From assembly GCA_002350805.1 (NCBI GenBank), contig DEFO01000050.1:1-57376 (forward strand): 57,376 nucleotides of DNA. The letters are read 5' to 3'. Shown one piece after another: positions 1-8,145 of this stretch. The notes under the pieces are model-generated. The model was not told where the DNA came from. It worked only from the letters and a program-made list of their open reading frames with translations, and ran no database searches. This DNA is from Prevotella sp. UBA2850 (GTDB taxonomy: Bacteria > Bacteroidota > Bacteroidia > Bacteroidales > Bacteroidaceae). Within the stretch, counting starts at the first letter, position 1, and the number at the start of each line of letters is the position of its first letter. The translations under genes and the position numbers were made by a program.

Positions 1-18
1 TAGTGAAATCAGGAAAAG

Positions 19-126
19 TCATTGATGCCTAATTACATGCTAATTAATGCCTAATTAGAGTCTAATTAATGCCTAATTGCAACATAATTAATGCCTAATT
101 AGAGTCTAGTTCATGCTGAATTGGAA
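19..126. repeat. 22-bp AT-rich tandem repeat
   Basis: Three clean 22-bp units lie at 41-62, 63-84 and 85-106, each starting TAATTAATGCCTAATT and differing only in the last six bases (AGAGTC or GCAACA). A degenerate unit precedes them at about 19-40 and another follows at 107-126. No function is evident. The core ATTAATGCCT occurs once more near the right edge of the window at about 57340-57349. Confidence 0.85.
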
Positions 127-323
127 ATGAGCCAAACCTCATAGGGCATTTCCTTTACTCCAGTAGAACAAAAAAACATCTAAAGAGGGAATCCGACCAG
201 AACTCTGACGACCAGAATCCCAACAACCGTTTGGGTACAAATAGAAATGCAGAAAGAGACAAGCGTTTTACAAGAGATAGCTAAGTTCCATATAATCAAC
301 GACTTATACAGAGAAATGGTCCC

Positions 324-361
324 AAGAAAAAAGCCGTAAGAAACCACGTTCCTTACGGCTG
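324..361 (-). terminator. Intrinsic terminator of the barrel gene
   Basis: Read on the minus strand, a perfect 9-bp stem (332-340 with 352-360, AGCCGTAAG/CTTACGGCT) with an 11-nt loop is followed by a T-rich run (plus-strand A tract at 324-331). It lies 27 bp past the stop of the gene ending at 388, as expected for a rho-independent terminator. Confidence 0.85.
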
Positions 362-387
362 ATATTGTTGATGGTGGTATGTGCAAA

Positions 388-888
388 TCAGAATTTGTAG
401 GCAATACCTACAGCAAGGCACAACTGACCTTCGTCTTTGAACTGATATTTCAGTTCGCCGGTAAGATTCAACTTATCTGTAAGGGCATACTGAACACCGC
501 CACCGAGGTTAAAGAAAACGTCACCATCGGATGCAGAGCCAGAAACTTTCACTCCTTCATACTCGAGAGTAGGAATGTCAACCTTTGCTTTTAAGTAGCC
601 AATACCAGCTAAGGGATAAACCATAAATTTGTCGGAAAGCCCAAAGAGATAATGCACATTGGCCTGAATGTCCCATGCGGTTACATTGTCTTTCTCCAGA
701 AAATAGTTGAATCCTGCCTCACCACGGATGGCATCAGTAAAGTTATACTGAACCTTCGGGCCAATTCCTATCATTTCCATGTCAAATCCATAGGAAACAT
801 TCGCACCGATATAGAAATCACCTTTCGACTGAGCCATAGCACTTAAGCTGAAAAGCACGACACACAATGATAAAATAATTTTTTTCAT
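388..888 (-). CDS. Small outer-membrane beta-barrel protein
   Basis: This 166-residue protein starts with a clear signal peptide (hydrophobic core in residues 4-15, AMAQ cleavage region about residues 17-20). It continues as alternating amphipathic strands with turns rich in Gly, Asp and Lys, and ends in an aromatic residue (AYKF), the usual barrel C-terminus. Size and pattern fit the OmpX/OmpA-barrel-like (PF13505-type) outer-membrane proteins common in Bacteroidetes. Such proteins sit in the outer membrane; their roles vary and the sequence does not reveal one here. It is transcribed alone: its own terminator follows and a TATATTTG promoter element lies upstream. The next gene upstream on this strand is a glycosyltransferase 160 bp away. 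The fold is fairly secure; the function is unknown. Confidence 0.85.
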   Translation of the reverse strand: MKKIILSLCVVLFSLSAMAQSKGDFYIGANVSYGFDMEMIGIGPKVQYNFTDAIRGEAGFNYFLEKDNVTAWDIQANVHYLFGLSDKFMVYPLAGIGYLKAKVDIPTLEYEGVKVSGSASDGDVFFNLGGGVQYALTDKLNLTGELKYQFKDEGQLCLAVGIAYKF

Positions 889-922
889 ACACTAAACTAT
901 TTGAGGTTAATTAAAACTTTTG

Positions 923-930
923 CAAATATA
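923..930 (-). promoter_or_regulatory. Bacteroidetes -7 element for the barrel gene
   Basis: The minus strand reads TATATTTG, an exact match to the TAnnTTTG consensus, 35 bp upstream of the ATG at 888. No good TTTG element is seen about 20 bp further upstream, so the call rests on the -7 box and its position. Confidence 0.55.
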
Positions 931-961
931 ATCAAAAAAATAAAAAGTTTTCATTTTTGTC

Positions 962-998
962 ATAAAAAAAATGTGTCTCCACACAAAAAAAAGCTCTG
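962..998 (-). terminator. Weak terminator-like hairpin after the GT2 gene
   Basis: A 5-bp stem (972-976 with 981-985, TGTGT/ACACA) is flanked on both sides by runs of eight A (minus-strand T). The stem is short, so termination may be inefficient, but it is the only candidate between the glycosyltransferase stop at 1049 and the barrel gene. Confidence 0.35.
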
Positions 999-1048
999 TC
1001 TCTATTATCGAAACACTTTTTGAGAACAACAGAAAGCGAGCCACCACC

Positions 1049-1819
1049 TTATTTATATAATTGGCGGATGGCAAACCAGCCGTGCATGACGAGGGTGGAG
1101 AGCCAGCCATAGTGGCGCACCATCACCCGGAAGCGCTCGCGCAAAGAGGCACGGTGATGGAGGGTGGTCTGCCCCTCCTGCAGGTAGTTCACCACGGTGA
1201 GGTGCAGGTTTTTCAGCTCTAGGCCGTCGTTCTCGCACTCTTTCATCACCCTGATGCACCAGTCGACGTCGGCCGAATAGCGGAACTGCAGGTCGTAGTC
1301 CACGCGCTGTGCGATGTCGGTACGTGCATAAAAGGCCTGATGACACACCACCATGCCCTGCCGGAACGAGCGCCACGTGAGGTGCTCGGGCGGCGTCAGC
1401 CGGCGGCGGAACAAGTAGTTACCCTCATCGTCCACAATGTCGGTGTCGCCATAGAGCACACCGGGCATGCGCTCGTTGTCCACCTTGTCGGCAATCATCA
1501 GCAGGGTGTCGGCATTGGGCAGCCGGTCGCCGGCATTCAAGAAGCAGACATAGTCGCCGGCGGCCCTGTCGAGGCCCTTCTGCATGGCGTCGTAAATACC
1601 CTTGTCGGGCTCAGAGATGATACGTATCTCATGGCCTCTGGCGGCATCGGCCGACTTTTGTCTGTATTCCTCGGCTATTTGCAATGTATGGTCGGTCGAG
1701 GCACCGTCGATGATGAGATGCTCCACATGGGCATAGCTCTGCATGAGCACGCTGTCGGTGGTCGGCCTCAGCACCCCTTCAGCATTATAGGTAACGGTAA
1801 CAATCGTAAACTTAATCAT
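1049..1819 (-). CDS. Family 2 glycosyltransferase
   Basis: This 256-residue cytoplasmic protein has the GT-A fold signature of GT2: an N-terminal ITIVTVTYN-like strand (here FTIVTVTYN, residues 4-12), the IIDGASTDHT nucleotide-binding segment, EPDKGIYDAMNKG-type motif (EPDKGIYDAMQKG) and the metal-binding region FLNAGDRL in place of a classic DXD. This subgroup (WcaA-like) usually transfers a single sugar during surface polysaccharide or glycolipid assembly. The ATG overlaps the stop of the upstream glycosyltransferase by 4 bp (ATGA), so the two are translationally coupled and probably act on the same glycan. No polymerase, flippase or sugar-nucleotide gene is nearby, so the product cannot be deduced. 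The sugar donor is unknown. Confidence 0.88.
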   Translation of the reverse strand: MIKFTIVTVTYNAEGVLRPTTDSVLMQSYAHVEHLIIDGASTDHTLQIAEEYRQKSADAARGHEIRIISEPDKGIYDAMQKGLDRAAGDYVCFLNAGDRLPNADTLLMIADKVDNERMPGVLYGDTDIVDDEGNYLFRRRLTPPEHLTWRSFRQGMVVCHQAFYARTDIAQRVDYDLQFRYSADVDWCIRVMKECENDGLELKNLHLTVVNYLQEGQTTLHHRASLRERFRVMVRHYGWLSTLVMHGWFAIRQLYK

Positions 1820-3096
1820 AGCTTATAGTGTTTCACGGCCAAAGCCTCGTTGTAAACCTCAATATAGCGCATGGCCACGCTGGTCTGCGAATAGTTGTGG
1901 GCCACCTTGGTAACGGCGGCACGGCTCACGGCCTCGTAGTCACAATCGCTGAGCACCCAGTGAATGCCGTCGGCCAGATCCTGCGCATCACGGTAACGGG
2001 CTACATAGCCGTTCTTCTGATGGTCAATCTCCTCGGGAATGCCCCCAACCTTAAATCCCACGCAAGGCACACCACATGCCATAGCTTCCATGATGGTGTT
2101 GGGCAGATTCTCCGACAACGACGGAAGGACAAACACATCTGCGGCGTTGTAGACATCCACAATGCTCTTCCTGTCGTTCACATAGCCCAGCGGCCATACC
2201 TTCATGGGAAGCTTATCGGTCATCTCCTCTGCATGTCCGCCCAGAATCACGAGGTCTGCCTGCGCGGCGATATCAGGGTACTGACTGCTCATGAGCCGGC
2301 AAGCCTCTATCAGGTAATCCATTCCCTTGTTCACATTGGTGACACGCTGTGAGACAAACAGTATCAGGCGCCGGTCAGCAGGCAGGTTCAGGCGCTCACG
2401 GGCGGCCTGCTTATCGCTCGGACGGAACACATGCGTGTCTATCGGATTGGGAATGCACTCCACGCGCTGGCCTTTCAGCAGCCCGCTACGCCTGGCCTCG
2501 CCCTGCAGCCATTTGCTGCATGCCACAAACGAAATGGTCTGCTTGTCCATCATCTGCATCTTCCGCCTCCAGATGCGTGCTGCCAAATCGTTTTGCGAGC
2601 CGCCGCCAGGCAGATACTTGCAGTGATGGCAGGTTGACTTGAAACTGCCACACCCTAAAGTGAGATGGCAAATGGCCGTTGCCGGCCATACATCGTGCAT
2701 GGTCCAAACCACGGGCTTGCCACTATTGAGAATCCTACGAATGCCAGCAAGCGACAACATTCCCTGGTTAATCCAATGCAGATGGATGAGATCGGCCTCG
2801 CGGAACTCACGCGTCCTCGTGATATCGAAGCCCGAATTGGCAATGTCCAGCTCGAAAAGATGCTTGCGCGAGAAGCGCAGATGCCAGAAGATGCACCATC
2901 GCTCCCACAGGAAATGCCATCGAGACCACATCGACGAGCGCAGACCCACTACAGACAAGCTGTCGGTCTCTTTGTCGCGAACGAGCATCTTCGCTTTCAC
3001 GCCATTGTTGTTCAGCGCCTCCATCAGGCGGTTGGCAGCTACGGCCGCTCCTCCAGTCTTCTCGCTTGTATTTACAATCAGTACTCTCATGCGCAA
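1816..3096 (-). CDS. Family 4 (GT-B) glycosyltransferase
   Basis: This 426-residue protein has the two-lobed GT-B layout. The N-terminal lobe begins VLIVNTSEKTGGAAVAA, the usual glycine-rich acceptor-side loop. The C-terminal lobe carries the GT4 donor-binding block near residues 320-350 (SENLPNTIMEAMACGVP and then GGIPE), including the EX7E motif of retaining GT4 enzymes. The family transfers sugars from nucleotide donors to glycan or lipid acceptors on the inner face of the membrane. It overlaps the following GT2 gene by 4 bp. An alternative ATG lies two codons downstream (3090). A TACCTTTG promoter box at 3111-3118 lies directly upstream, so this gene heads the two-gene operon. Confidence 0.9.
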   Translation of the reverse strand: MRMRVLIVNTSEKTGGAAVAANRLMEALNNNGVKAKMLVRDKETDSLSVVGLRSSMWSRWHFLWERWCIFWHLRFSRKHLFELDIANSGFDITRTREFREADLIHLHWINQGMLSLAGIRRILNSGKPVVWTMHDVWPATAICHLTLGCGSFKSTCHHCKYLPGGGSQNDLAARIWRRKMQMMDKQTISFVACSKWLQGEARRSGLLKGQRVECIPNPIDTHVFRPSDKQAARERLNLPADRRLILFVSQRVTNVNKGMDYLIEACRLMSSQYPDIAAQADLVILGGHAEEMTDKLPMKVWPLGYVNDRKSIVDVYNAADVFVLPSLSENLPNTIMEAMACGVPCVGFKVGGIPEEIDHQKNGYVARYRDAQDLADGIHWVLSDCDYEAVSRAAVTKVAHNYSQTSVAMRYIEVYNEALAVKHYKL

Positions 3097-3110
3097 AATG
3101 GATTAGAAAA

Positions 3111-3142
3111 CAAAGGTACAGCTAAAAAAGGAAAAAGACAAG
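3111..3142 (-). promoter_or_regulatory. Promoter of the glycosyltransferase operon
   Basis: On the minus strand TACCTTTG (plus 3111-3118) fits TAnnTTTG exactly, and CTTG (plus 3139-3142) lies 20 bp upstream as a -33 element. The predicted transcript would start only a few bases before the ATG at 3096. Confidence 0.6.
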
Positions 3143-3232
3143 AAAAAACGCCCAAATATTCATTGTTATCGCACACAACAGTTGATTTAAGTCAAGAAAG
3201 AAGCCTAAAAAAGAATAAAACAGGTGAAATGT

Positions 3233-3264
3233 CTTGCGGGAAACGAGAAAACGTTGTACCTTTG
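3233..3264 (+). promoter_or_regulatory. Promoter of the putative small RNA
   Basis: CTTG at 3233-3236 and TACCTTTG at 3257-3264 are separated by 20 bp, close to the Bacteroidetes consensus (TTTG, 19-21 bp, TAnnTTTG). Transcription would start near 3271. No gene begins within the next 690 bp on this strand, so the promoter most likely serves the non-coding transcript that ends at the hairpin at 3432-3463. Confidence 0.65.
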
Positions 3265-3270
3265 CATCGT

Positions 3271-3472
3271 CAAAAGGTTAATAGATTGTTTAGGTTAGTA
3301 GTAATAGATTTAGGTTTTTAGTTATTTTGATTTAAGGTAAGTTTAACAAGATTGCTTTTGTTATGGATGACAATGGTGGACCGCGAGGCTCCCATTTAAT
3401 TTGAAAAGGATTTTTAGTTAAACATAGGCTGAACGCTGGTGCTCGTGGATGAGTATCAGCGTTTATTTTTTT
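3271..3472 (+). ncRNA. Putative small non-coding RNA, about 200 nt
   Basis: A consensus promoter (3233-3264) and a strong intrinsic terminator (3432-3472) bracket about 200 bp with no substantial open frame. Internal features include a direct repeat of GATTTAGGTT-like sequence in the 5' third (about 3284-3318), a TAACAA/TTGTTA hairpin and an AATGG/CCATT hairpin. The only frame with an ATG in the middle is 13 codons long. Neighbours on both sides have their own promoters, so it is neither a leader of the receptor gene at 3967 nor an extension of the glycosyltransferase. I do not recognise the RNA family; 6S-like, trans-acting sRNA or a small-peptide mRNA are all possible. Confidence 0.6.
3432..3472 (+). 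terminator. Strong intrinsic terminator of the small RNA
   Basis: A 13-bp stem (AACGCTGGTGCTC at 3432-3444 with GAGTATCAGCGTT at 3451-3463, two G-U pairs) closes a 6-nt loop and is followed directly by TATTTTTTT. This is a textbook rho-independent terminator. Confidence 0.88.
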
Positions 3473-3855
3473 GATAAATATTCATCGAACACTCTCCACT
3501 GGCCATTTCACTCCTCAAAGAAACAGATTGAGAAGCATAAAATCAAATTTATTCAGTATGTGTAAGAATGATGTCTCTTTCTTCCAAGCAGCCTTCCAAG
3601 AAAGCAGAGACGCACTCCATACTTCCAAAGCAGCCTTCCAGGAAAGCAGAGATGCACTCCATACTTCCAAAGCAGCCTTCCAGGAAAGCAGAGGCGCACT
3701 CCAGACCTCCAAAGCAGCCTCTTGGAGTCAATTTTCAACCGCAGAGCATGCCCCACAGCCATCCAAGAGAGGGGGAAAGTACCATTATTCTTGTAAAAAA
3801 AAGAGGCAGGAAACGCTCTATCACGGAAAAATCATTAAAATACTTTAATTTAGGT
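3473..3855. other. Intergenic region with minisatellite, no gene
   Basis: Between the small-RNA terminator and the receptor promoter I see no supported gene. Several frames stay open because the 42-bp repeat at 3589-3720 is a multiple of three, but their proteins are pure repeat plus low-complexity sequence, and they are open in both orientations, which argues against coding. Confidence 0.65.
3589..3720. repeat. 42-bp tandem repeat, 3.1 copies
   Basis: Units at 3589-3630, 3631-3672 and 3673-3714 are nearly identical, each starting CAGCCTTCCA and ending TTCCAAAG; a fourth begins at 3715 and decays. Each unit can be read as two diverged 21-bp halves. The AGCAGCC..TC..GGAA core resembles the 21-bp array at 43176-43281. 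Confidence 0.9.
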
Positions 3856-3887
3856 ATTGCAAGTTTCAAAATATTTCTTTATATTTG
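3856..3887 (+). promoter_or_regulatory. Promoter of the TonB receptor/peptidase operon
   Basis: ATTG at 3856-3859 and TATATTTG at 3880-3887 are 20 bp apart. The predicted start near 3894 gives a leader of about 73 nt before the ATG at 3967. No riboswitch-like fold is obvious in the leader. Confidence 0.65.
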
Positions 3888-3966
3888 CAAAAAATTATTG
3901 ATTATAACTTAAGTGGAGAGAATAAATTGATTATTCGTAATTATTTTTAACTAACATCAGGTAAGT

Positions 3967-6828
3967 ATGGTAAAGAAAAATTCGTTTAGTAGCGCAGTCC
4001 TGCTTTTTCTGATGATGCTTCTAGGAGGTCTCTCCGTACCACAAGGGGCATCAGCACAGAATAAGATCAGAATAAGCGGTACTGTTTATGAGTTGGACGG
4101 GAACAAACGGGCTCCGTTGGATTTTGCGACGGTGTCATTCCCCGATTTTGGTATCGGTACTACCACCAATAACGGTGGAAGATACTCTTTAGATAATGTA
4201 CCCTCTGGTAAGGTAAAGATGCGCGTACAGTATATCGGCAAGCATACGGTAGATACGACAGTGGTCATCAACTCGAGCAAGCAGCTGAACTTCACTCTGT
4301 TGAATGAGGACTTCCGCCTGCAGGAGGTGACGGTGACTGCCAAGCACAATGCCGCCGGCAAGTCGACATCGAGCAACATCTCGCGACAGGCTATGGACCA
4401 CATGCAGGCCACAAGCCTCTACGACATCATGGCCCTCATGCCGGGTGGCGTGGTGAACGAGCCGAACCTGAGCAGCGCCAAGTCGATAGAAATACGTCAG
4501 ACGGGGTCGTACAACAGTGCCCAGAATGCGCTGGGTGCCTCCATCATCCGTGATGGCGCACCCATCTCTAACAACGCCAACCTGTCGGTTCTGAACCCTG
4601 TCACCGCCTATGAGACAGCCTCTGGCGGACTGGCAGCACTGGGTGGCGGCGCTGCACCGACCGACGGTGTGGACGTGCGCAGCATCTCGACCGAGAACAT
4701 CGAGAGCGTAGAGATTATCAGAGGTATACCGTCGGTAGAATACGGCGACCTTACCTCTGGAGCAGTCATCATTCACTCGAAGGCCGGACGCGAGCCCTTG
4801 CGCATCAAGGCAAAAGCCAATCCGAAAGTCTATCAGGGCAGCATCGGAACGGGTTTCGACCTGGGCAGAAACAGAGGTGCGCTGAACCTCAGCGCCGACT
4901 ATGCCTACAACGTGAACGACGTGAAACAGAGCTACTTGCACTATCAGCGCATCACCGCCAAGGCACTCTACTCTAATGTATTCTTCAACAATGCGTTGCG
5001 CTCGAACACCTCGCTAGATGTGTTCTACGGCAAAGACGAGCGCGACAAGAACCCACAAGACGAGATCACGCTGGCCAAGAGCCGCGGCGAGGACCTGGGT
5101 GTCACGCTCAACACCAATGGTGTGTTCAACATCAATAAGGGCTGGCTGGAGAATATCCGCTATGTATTGTCGGGCAGCTACACCGCAAAGAACAGCTACC
5201 ACGAGGAGGCCACCAGCTCGGGCAACGCCCCCTACTCTGCCGTGATGACCGACGGTGCAGTACTCTCCAACAAGCCCGGCGAGCACGTCTATGCCACCGA
5301 CGGTTCTGAGATTACCCATTTCTCGGGCGACGACGCAAAATACTATGCCTACTATCTTCCCAATAGCTATATCGAGCACAACAGCATCGACAGCAAGGAA
5401 ATCAACTTCTTCGCCAAGCTGACGGCTAACTTCTTCAAGCACTTCGGTTCGGTGAACAACCGCATCCTGCTGGGTGCCGACTTCAAGACCGACGGCAACG
5501 AGGGCGACGGTAAGATATTCGGACAGACCACACCGCCGTTCCGTCCTGTGTCGGTACTGAACGGTACCTTCCGCCCGCGTTCCTATAAGGATATTCCATG
5601 GATCACCCAGTTTGGTGTCTTCGCCGAGGAGAAGTTCAACTGGATGATTGGCAAGCACGCGCTGAACCTGCAGGCCGGCGGACGCTACGACAACTGCTCG
5701 GTAGTGGGTGGCACCTTCTCGCCACGTATCAACGCCTCGATAGACATCATTCCCGAGGTGCTGACCCTCCGCGGCGGTTACGGTATCACCGCCAAGATGC
5801 CCACGCTGCTCTATCTCTATCCCGAGAATGCCTACTTTGAGTATACAGGCATCAACGAACTGGCCAACGAGGCTATTCCCGAGGCCGACCGAAAATTCAT
5901 CACCACCACGCGCATCTTCGACACTCAGAACAAAGACCTGAAGATTGCGAAGAACTACAAGGCTGAGGTAGGCTTCGACCTGAGCATCGGCAAGATGAAT
6001 CTGGCCGTCACCGCCTTCCGCGAGCAGCTGAAGAACGGTTACTCGCTGTCGACCTCGCTCGACGGTTTCCAGCTGGTACCTTATAATAAGTTCACACGCA
6101 ATGCCGACGACCCCACCAAGTTCGACGTCACCAGATATCAGGTGCTCTCTTACTTCAACACCCCGAGCAATCCCCGATTCTCGACCACCAAGGGTGTGGA
6201 GTTTGAGCTAGACCTCGGACGCATTGAGTCGATTCGCACCTCGTTCCAGCTGAACGGAGCCTGGACCCGTTGCGACGCCTACACCGACGATTACTACGTC
6301 TATGAAAACAACTCGGAAGATCCCTCGGCACGCCACGACGTGGGTATCTACGACAAGCACCGCAGTGAGCACCACGACCAGACCTTCACCACGGCACTGC
6401 GTGTCACCCACAATATTCCGCGCATCGGTTTCGTGGCCACCTTCACCGCTCAGGCCGTATGGCAGGAAATGGACTGGGCCACCTATTACAACGACAGTAT
6501 TCCCGTGGGATATGTCTCGATGCAAGACGGAAAGGCCCACATGTTCACTCCCGGACAGTACACCTCTGTACAGCAGCTCCGAGAGGCTGGTCTGAATTAT
6601 CTCATCAACTATCCCAGCCACTCGAATGCCATCAGAGACTCATACAATCCGTATTTCTGCTTCCACCTGAACCTGACAAAGGAAATCAGCGATATGCTTC
6701 GCGTCTCATTCTTTGCCAACAACATGTTCAGAAGCCATCCTCGCCGTGAGAGCCGCAGGTCGCCAGGCGAGTATACGGTGATGAACAATCGTTTCTATTT
6801 CGGAATGGAGTTGTCTTTAAAAATTTAA
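3967..6828 (+). CDS. TonB-dependent outer-membrane receptor
   Basis: This 953-residue protein has a signal peptide (residues 1-30, ending GASAQ), then a carboxypeptidase-regulatory-like beta-sandwich (about residues 34-115, typical of Bacteroidetes TonB receptors), a plug domain (about 125-260, with the ESVEIIRGIPSVEYGDLTSGAV segment in its usual place) and a long 22-strand-type barrel ending in SLKI. There is no STN signalling domain, so it is probably not an anti-sigma-linked receptor. It lacks the SusC-type N-terminal extension and has no SusD partner; the next gene encodes a different lipoprotein. Such receptors import substrates that exceed porin limits, using TonB/ExbBD energy. The substrate is unknown. 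It heads an apparent six-gene operon whose last three products look like peptidases, which suggests a peptide, protein or protein-bound substrate (inference). Confidence 0.9.
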   Translation: MVKKNSFSSAVLLFLMMLLGGLSVPQGASAQNKIRISGTVYELDGNKRAPLDFATVSFPDFGIGTTTNNGGRYSLDNVPSGKVKMRVQYIGKHTVDTTVVINSSKQLNFTLLNEDFRLQEVTVTAKHNAAGKSTSSNISRQAMDHMQATSLYDIMALMPGGVVNEPNLSSAKSIEIRQTGSYNSAQNALGASIIRDGAPISNNANLSVLNPVTAYETASGGLAALGGGAAPTDGVDVRSISTENIESVEIIRGIPSVEYGDLTSGAVIIHSKAGREPLRIKAKANPKVYQGSIGTGFDLGRNRGALNLSADYAYNVNDVKQSYLHYQRITAKALYSNVFFNNALRSNTSLDVFYGKDERDKNPQDEITLAKSRGEDLGVTLNTNGVFNINKGWLENIRYVLSGSYTAKNSYHEEATSSGNAPYSAVMTDGAVLSNKPGEHVYATDGSEITHFSGDDAKYYAYYLPNSYIEHNSIDSKEINFFAKLTANFFKHFGSVNNRILLGADFKTDGNEGDGKIFGQTTPPFRPVSVLNGTFRPRSYKDIPWITQFGVFAEEKFNWMIGKHALNLQAGGRYDNCSVVGGTFSPRINASIDIIPEVLTLRGGYGITAKMPTLLYLYPENAYFEYTGINELANEAIPEADRKFITTTRIFDTQNKDLKIAKNYKAEVGFDLSIGKMNLAVTAFREQLKNGYSLSTSLDGFQLVPYNKFTRNADDPTKFDVTRYQVLSYFNTPSNPRFSTTKGVEFELDLGRIESIRTSFQLNGAWTRCDAYTDDYYVYENNSEDPSARHDVGIYDKHRSEHHDQTFTTALRVTHNIPRIGFVATFTAQAVWQEMDWATYYNDSIPVGYVSMQDGKAHMFTPGQYTSVQQLREAGLNYLINYPSHSNAIRDSYNPYFCFHLNLTKEISDMLRVSFFANNMFRSHPRRESRRSPGEYTVMNNRFYFGMELSLKI

Positions 6829-6840
6829 TACTGCAAGATT

Positions 6841-8109
6841 ATGAAAAAGATCAATATATATATGATACTGACCCTTGTCGTGCTGGCAGTCGTTTCGTGC
6901 GACCGCTTCAAAGAGGCCGACGAGGCGCTGGAGATCAAGCCATTGGACGTCTCTGTGAAGCTGAGCATCGATGTGCCCAACATGGCTTCGGCAGAAGGAC
7001 TGGTGGTGAAGATTGTGAACAATGCCGAAGGCTATTCCTACCGGAAAGAGTTCTCGGGCGAGGAGGTGAGCGTCAGCGATGTCATTCCCGGCGTTTACAC
7101 CATCTCGGTCTCTGGTACCGCCAAGGACACTGAAGGTGCTGAGTATTACATCAATGGCAACTCTGTGAACAAGGCCCTCTATGCGGGCGAGAGCTCAGTG
7201 TCGATTACCATGCAGGGACTGAAGGTGAGTCCGCTGGTATTCAAGGAAATCTACTATTGCGGGTCTAAGCCACCGGTGGGATTCTCCTACTTCCGCGACC
7301 AGTTCTACGAGATTTACAACAATTCCAGCGAGGTGCAATACCTGGATGGTGTTTATTTTGCCCACCTCTATCCCACCAACGCCACCCGTAAGCTGCCAGT
7401 ATGGCCGGAGAGCGACGGCAACAAGTATTGTTATGGCGAGCGCGTATGGAAGTTCCCGGGCAATGGCACGCAATATCCGTTGCAGCCGGGAGAGTCGGCC
7501 GTTATCGCACAGTTTGCTGCCAACCACCAGTTGGAAATCTACAACCCCAACTCACCCGTCGACTGCAGTCATGCGGAGTTTGAGTTCAACATGAACAACG
7601 CCAACTTCCCCGACCAGCCCGCCATCGACATGCAGCATGTCTACTACAACGGTAAGGGAGAGATGGGAACCGTGCCGCAGTACCTGACGCCTGTGTTCGG
7701 CTCTGCCTACGTCATCTTCCGCGTTCCTGCCGGTGACACCTGGGACCCTGTGAACAACCTGGACTTGCAGGCCGACGACTTGTCTACATCATCGGTTGAG
7801 CGCAAGGCCCGCATCCCCATCAGTTACGTGCTCGATGCCGTAGAGGCCGTGAACAACGACACTTATGCCGACGCCAAGCGCATTCCGGCCGTACTCGACG
7901 CCGGTGTGACCACCGTGGGCGAGACCTATTGCGGACTGGGCATCATGCGTAAGGTAAGCCTGACGGAGGATGGCGATACCATCCGCCGTGAAAACGGTGC
8001 CCTGATTTTCCAGGATACAAACAACTCTACCGATGACTTTGAGCGGCGCGTCGTACCGATGCTCCATCGCTATGGCGCTGGCATACCTGCATGGAATGTG
8101 ACTTACTAG
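6841..8109 (+). CDS. DUF4876-like surface lipoprotein with lamin-tail-like segment
   Basis: This 422-residue protein begins with a lipoprotein signal (hydrophobic residues 5-18, lipobox AVVSC, Cys about residue 20). An N-terminal beta-sandwich of about 100 residues (SVKLSIDVPN to SVSITMQGL) is followed by a segment about 125-180 that reads like a lamin-tail domain (FKEIYYCGS, then FYEIYNNSS, then YLDGVYFA). The rest resembles DUF4876 proteins of Bacteroidales, which are usually found beside TonB receptors; this assignment is from memory of the family. It starts 12 bp after the receptor stop and probably forms a lid or substrate-binding partner at the outer membrane, in the place SusD occupies in SusCD pairs (inference). 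No enzyme motif is visible. Confidence 0.75.
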   Translation: MKKINIYMILTLVVLAVVSCDRFKEADEALEIKPLDVSVKLSIDVPNMASAEGLVVKIVNNAEGYSYRKEFSGEEVSVSDVIPGVYTISVSGTAKDTEGAEYYINGNSVNKALYAGESSVSITMQGLKVSPLVFKEIYYCGSKPPVGFSYFRDQFYEIYNNSSEVQYLDGVYFAHLYPTNATRKLPVWPESDGNKYCYGERVWKFPGNGTQYPLQPGESAVIAQFAANHQLEIYNPNSPVDCSHAEFEFNMNNANFPDQPAIDMQHVYYNGKGEMGTVPQYLTPVFGSAYVIFRVPAGDTWDPVNNLDLQADDLSTSSVERKARIPISYVLDAVEAVNNDTYADAKRIPAVLDAGVTTVGETYCGLGIMRKVSLTEDGDTIRRENGALIFQDTNNSTDDFERRVVPMLHRYGAGIPAWNVTY

Positions 8110-8145
8110 GTCGTGAACGTAGAATTACTAAAAGGAATATAGGTT

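Larger units (their letters stand above)
1..387. other. Intergenic region without a gene
   Basis: No convincing coding region is present. The stretch holds a 22-bp tandem array (about 19-126) and, at its right end, the terminator of the minus-strand barrel gene. The short open frames here are low-complexity and have no recognisable domain or start context. The window edge cuts the region, so a feature extending leftwards cannot be excluded. Confidence 0.6.

Noticed and set aside
3373..3420. 13-codon ATG frame within the putative small RNA
   Set aside because: Too short to support as a gene from sequence alone; kept only as an alternative in the small-RNA finding.
3589..3720. Possible CRISPR array
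   Set aside because: The units are contiguous with no unique spacers between repeats and no cas genes are in the window.
3471..3912. Open frames with 14-residue repeats (both strands) over the 42-bp array
   Set aside because: The frames are open only because the repeat length is a multiple of three; all strands show the same effect, there is no domain, signal peptide or promoter, and composition is low-complexity.
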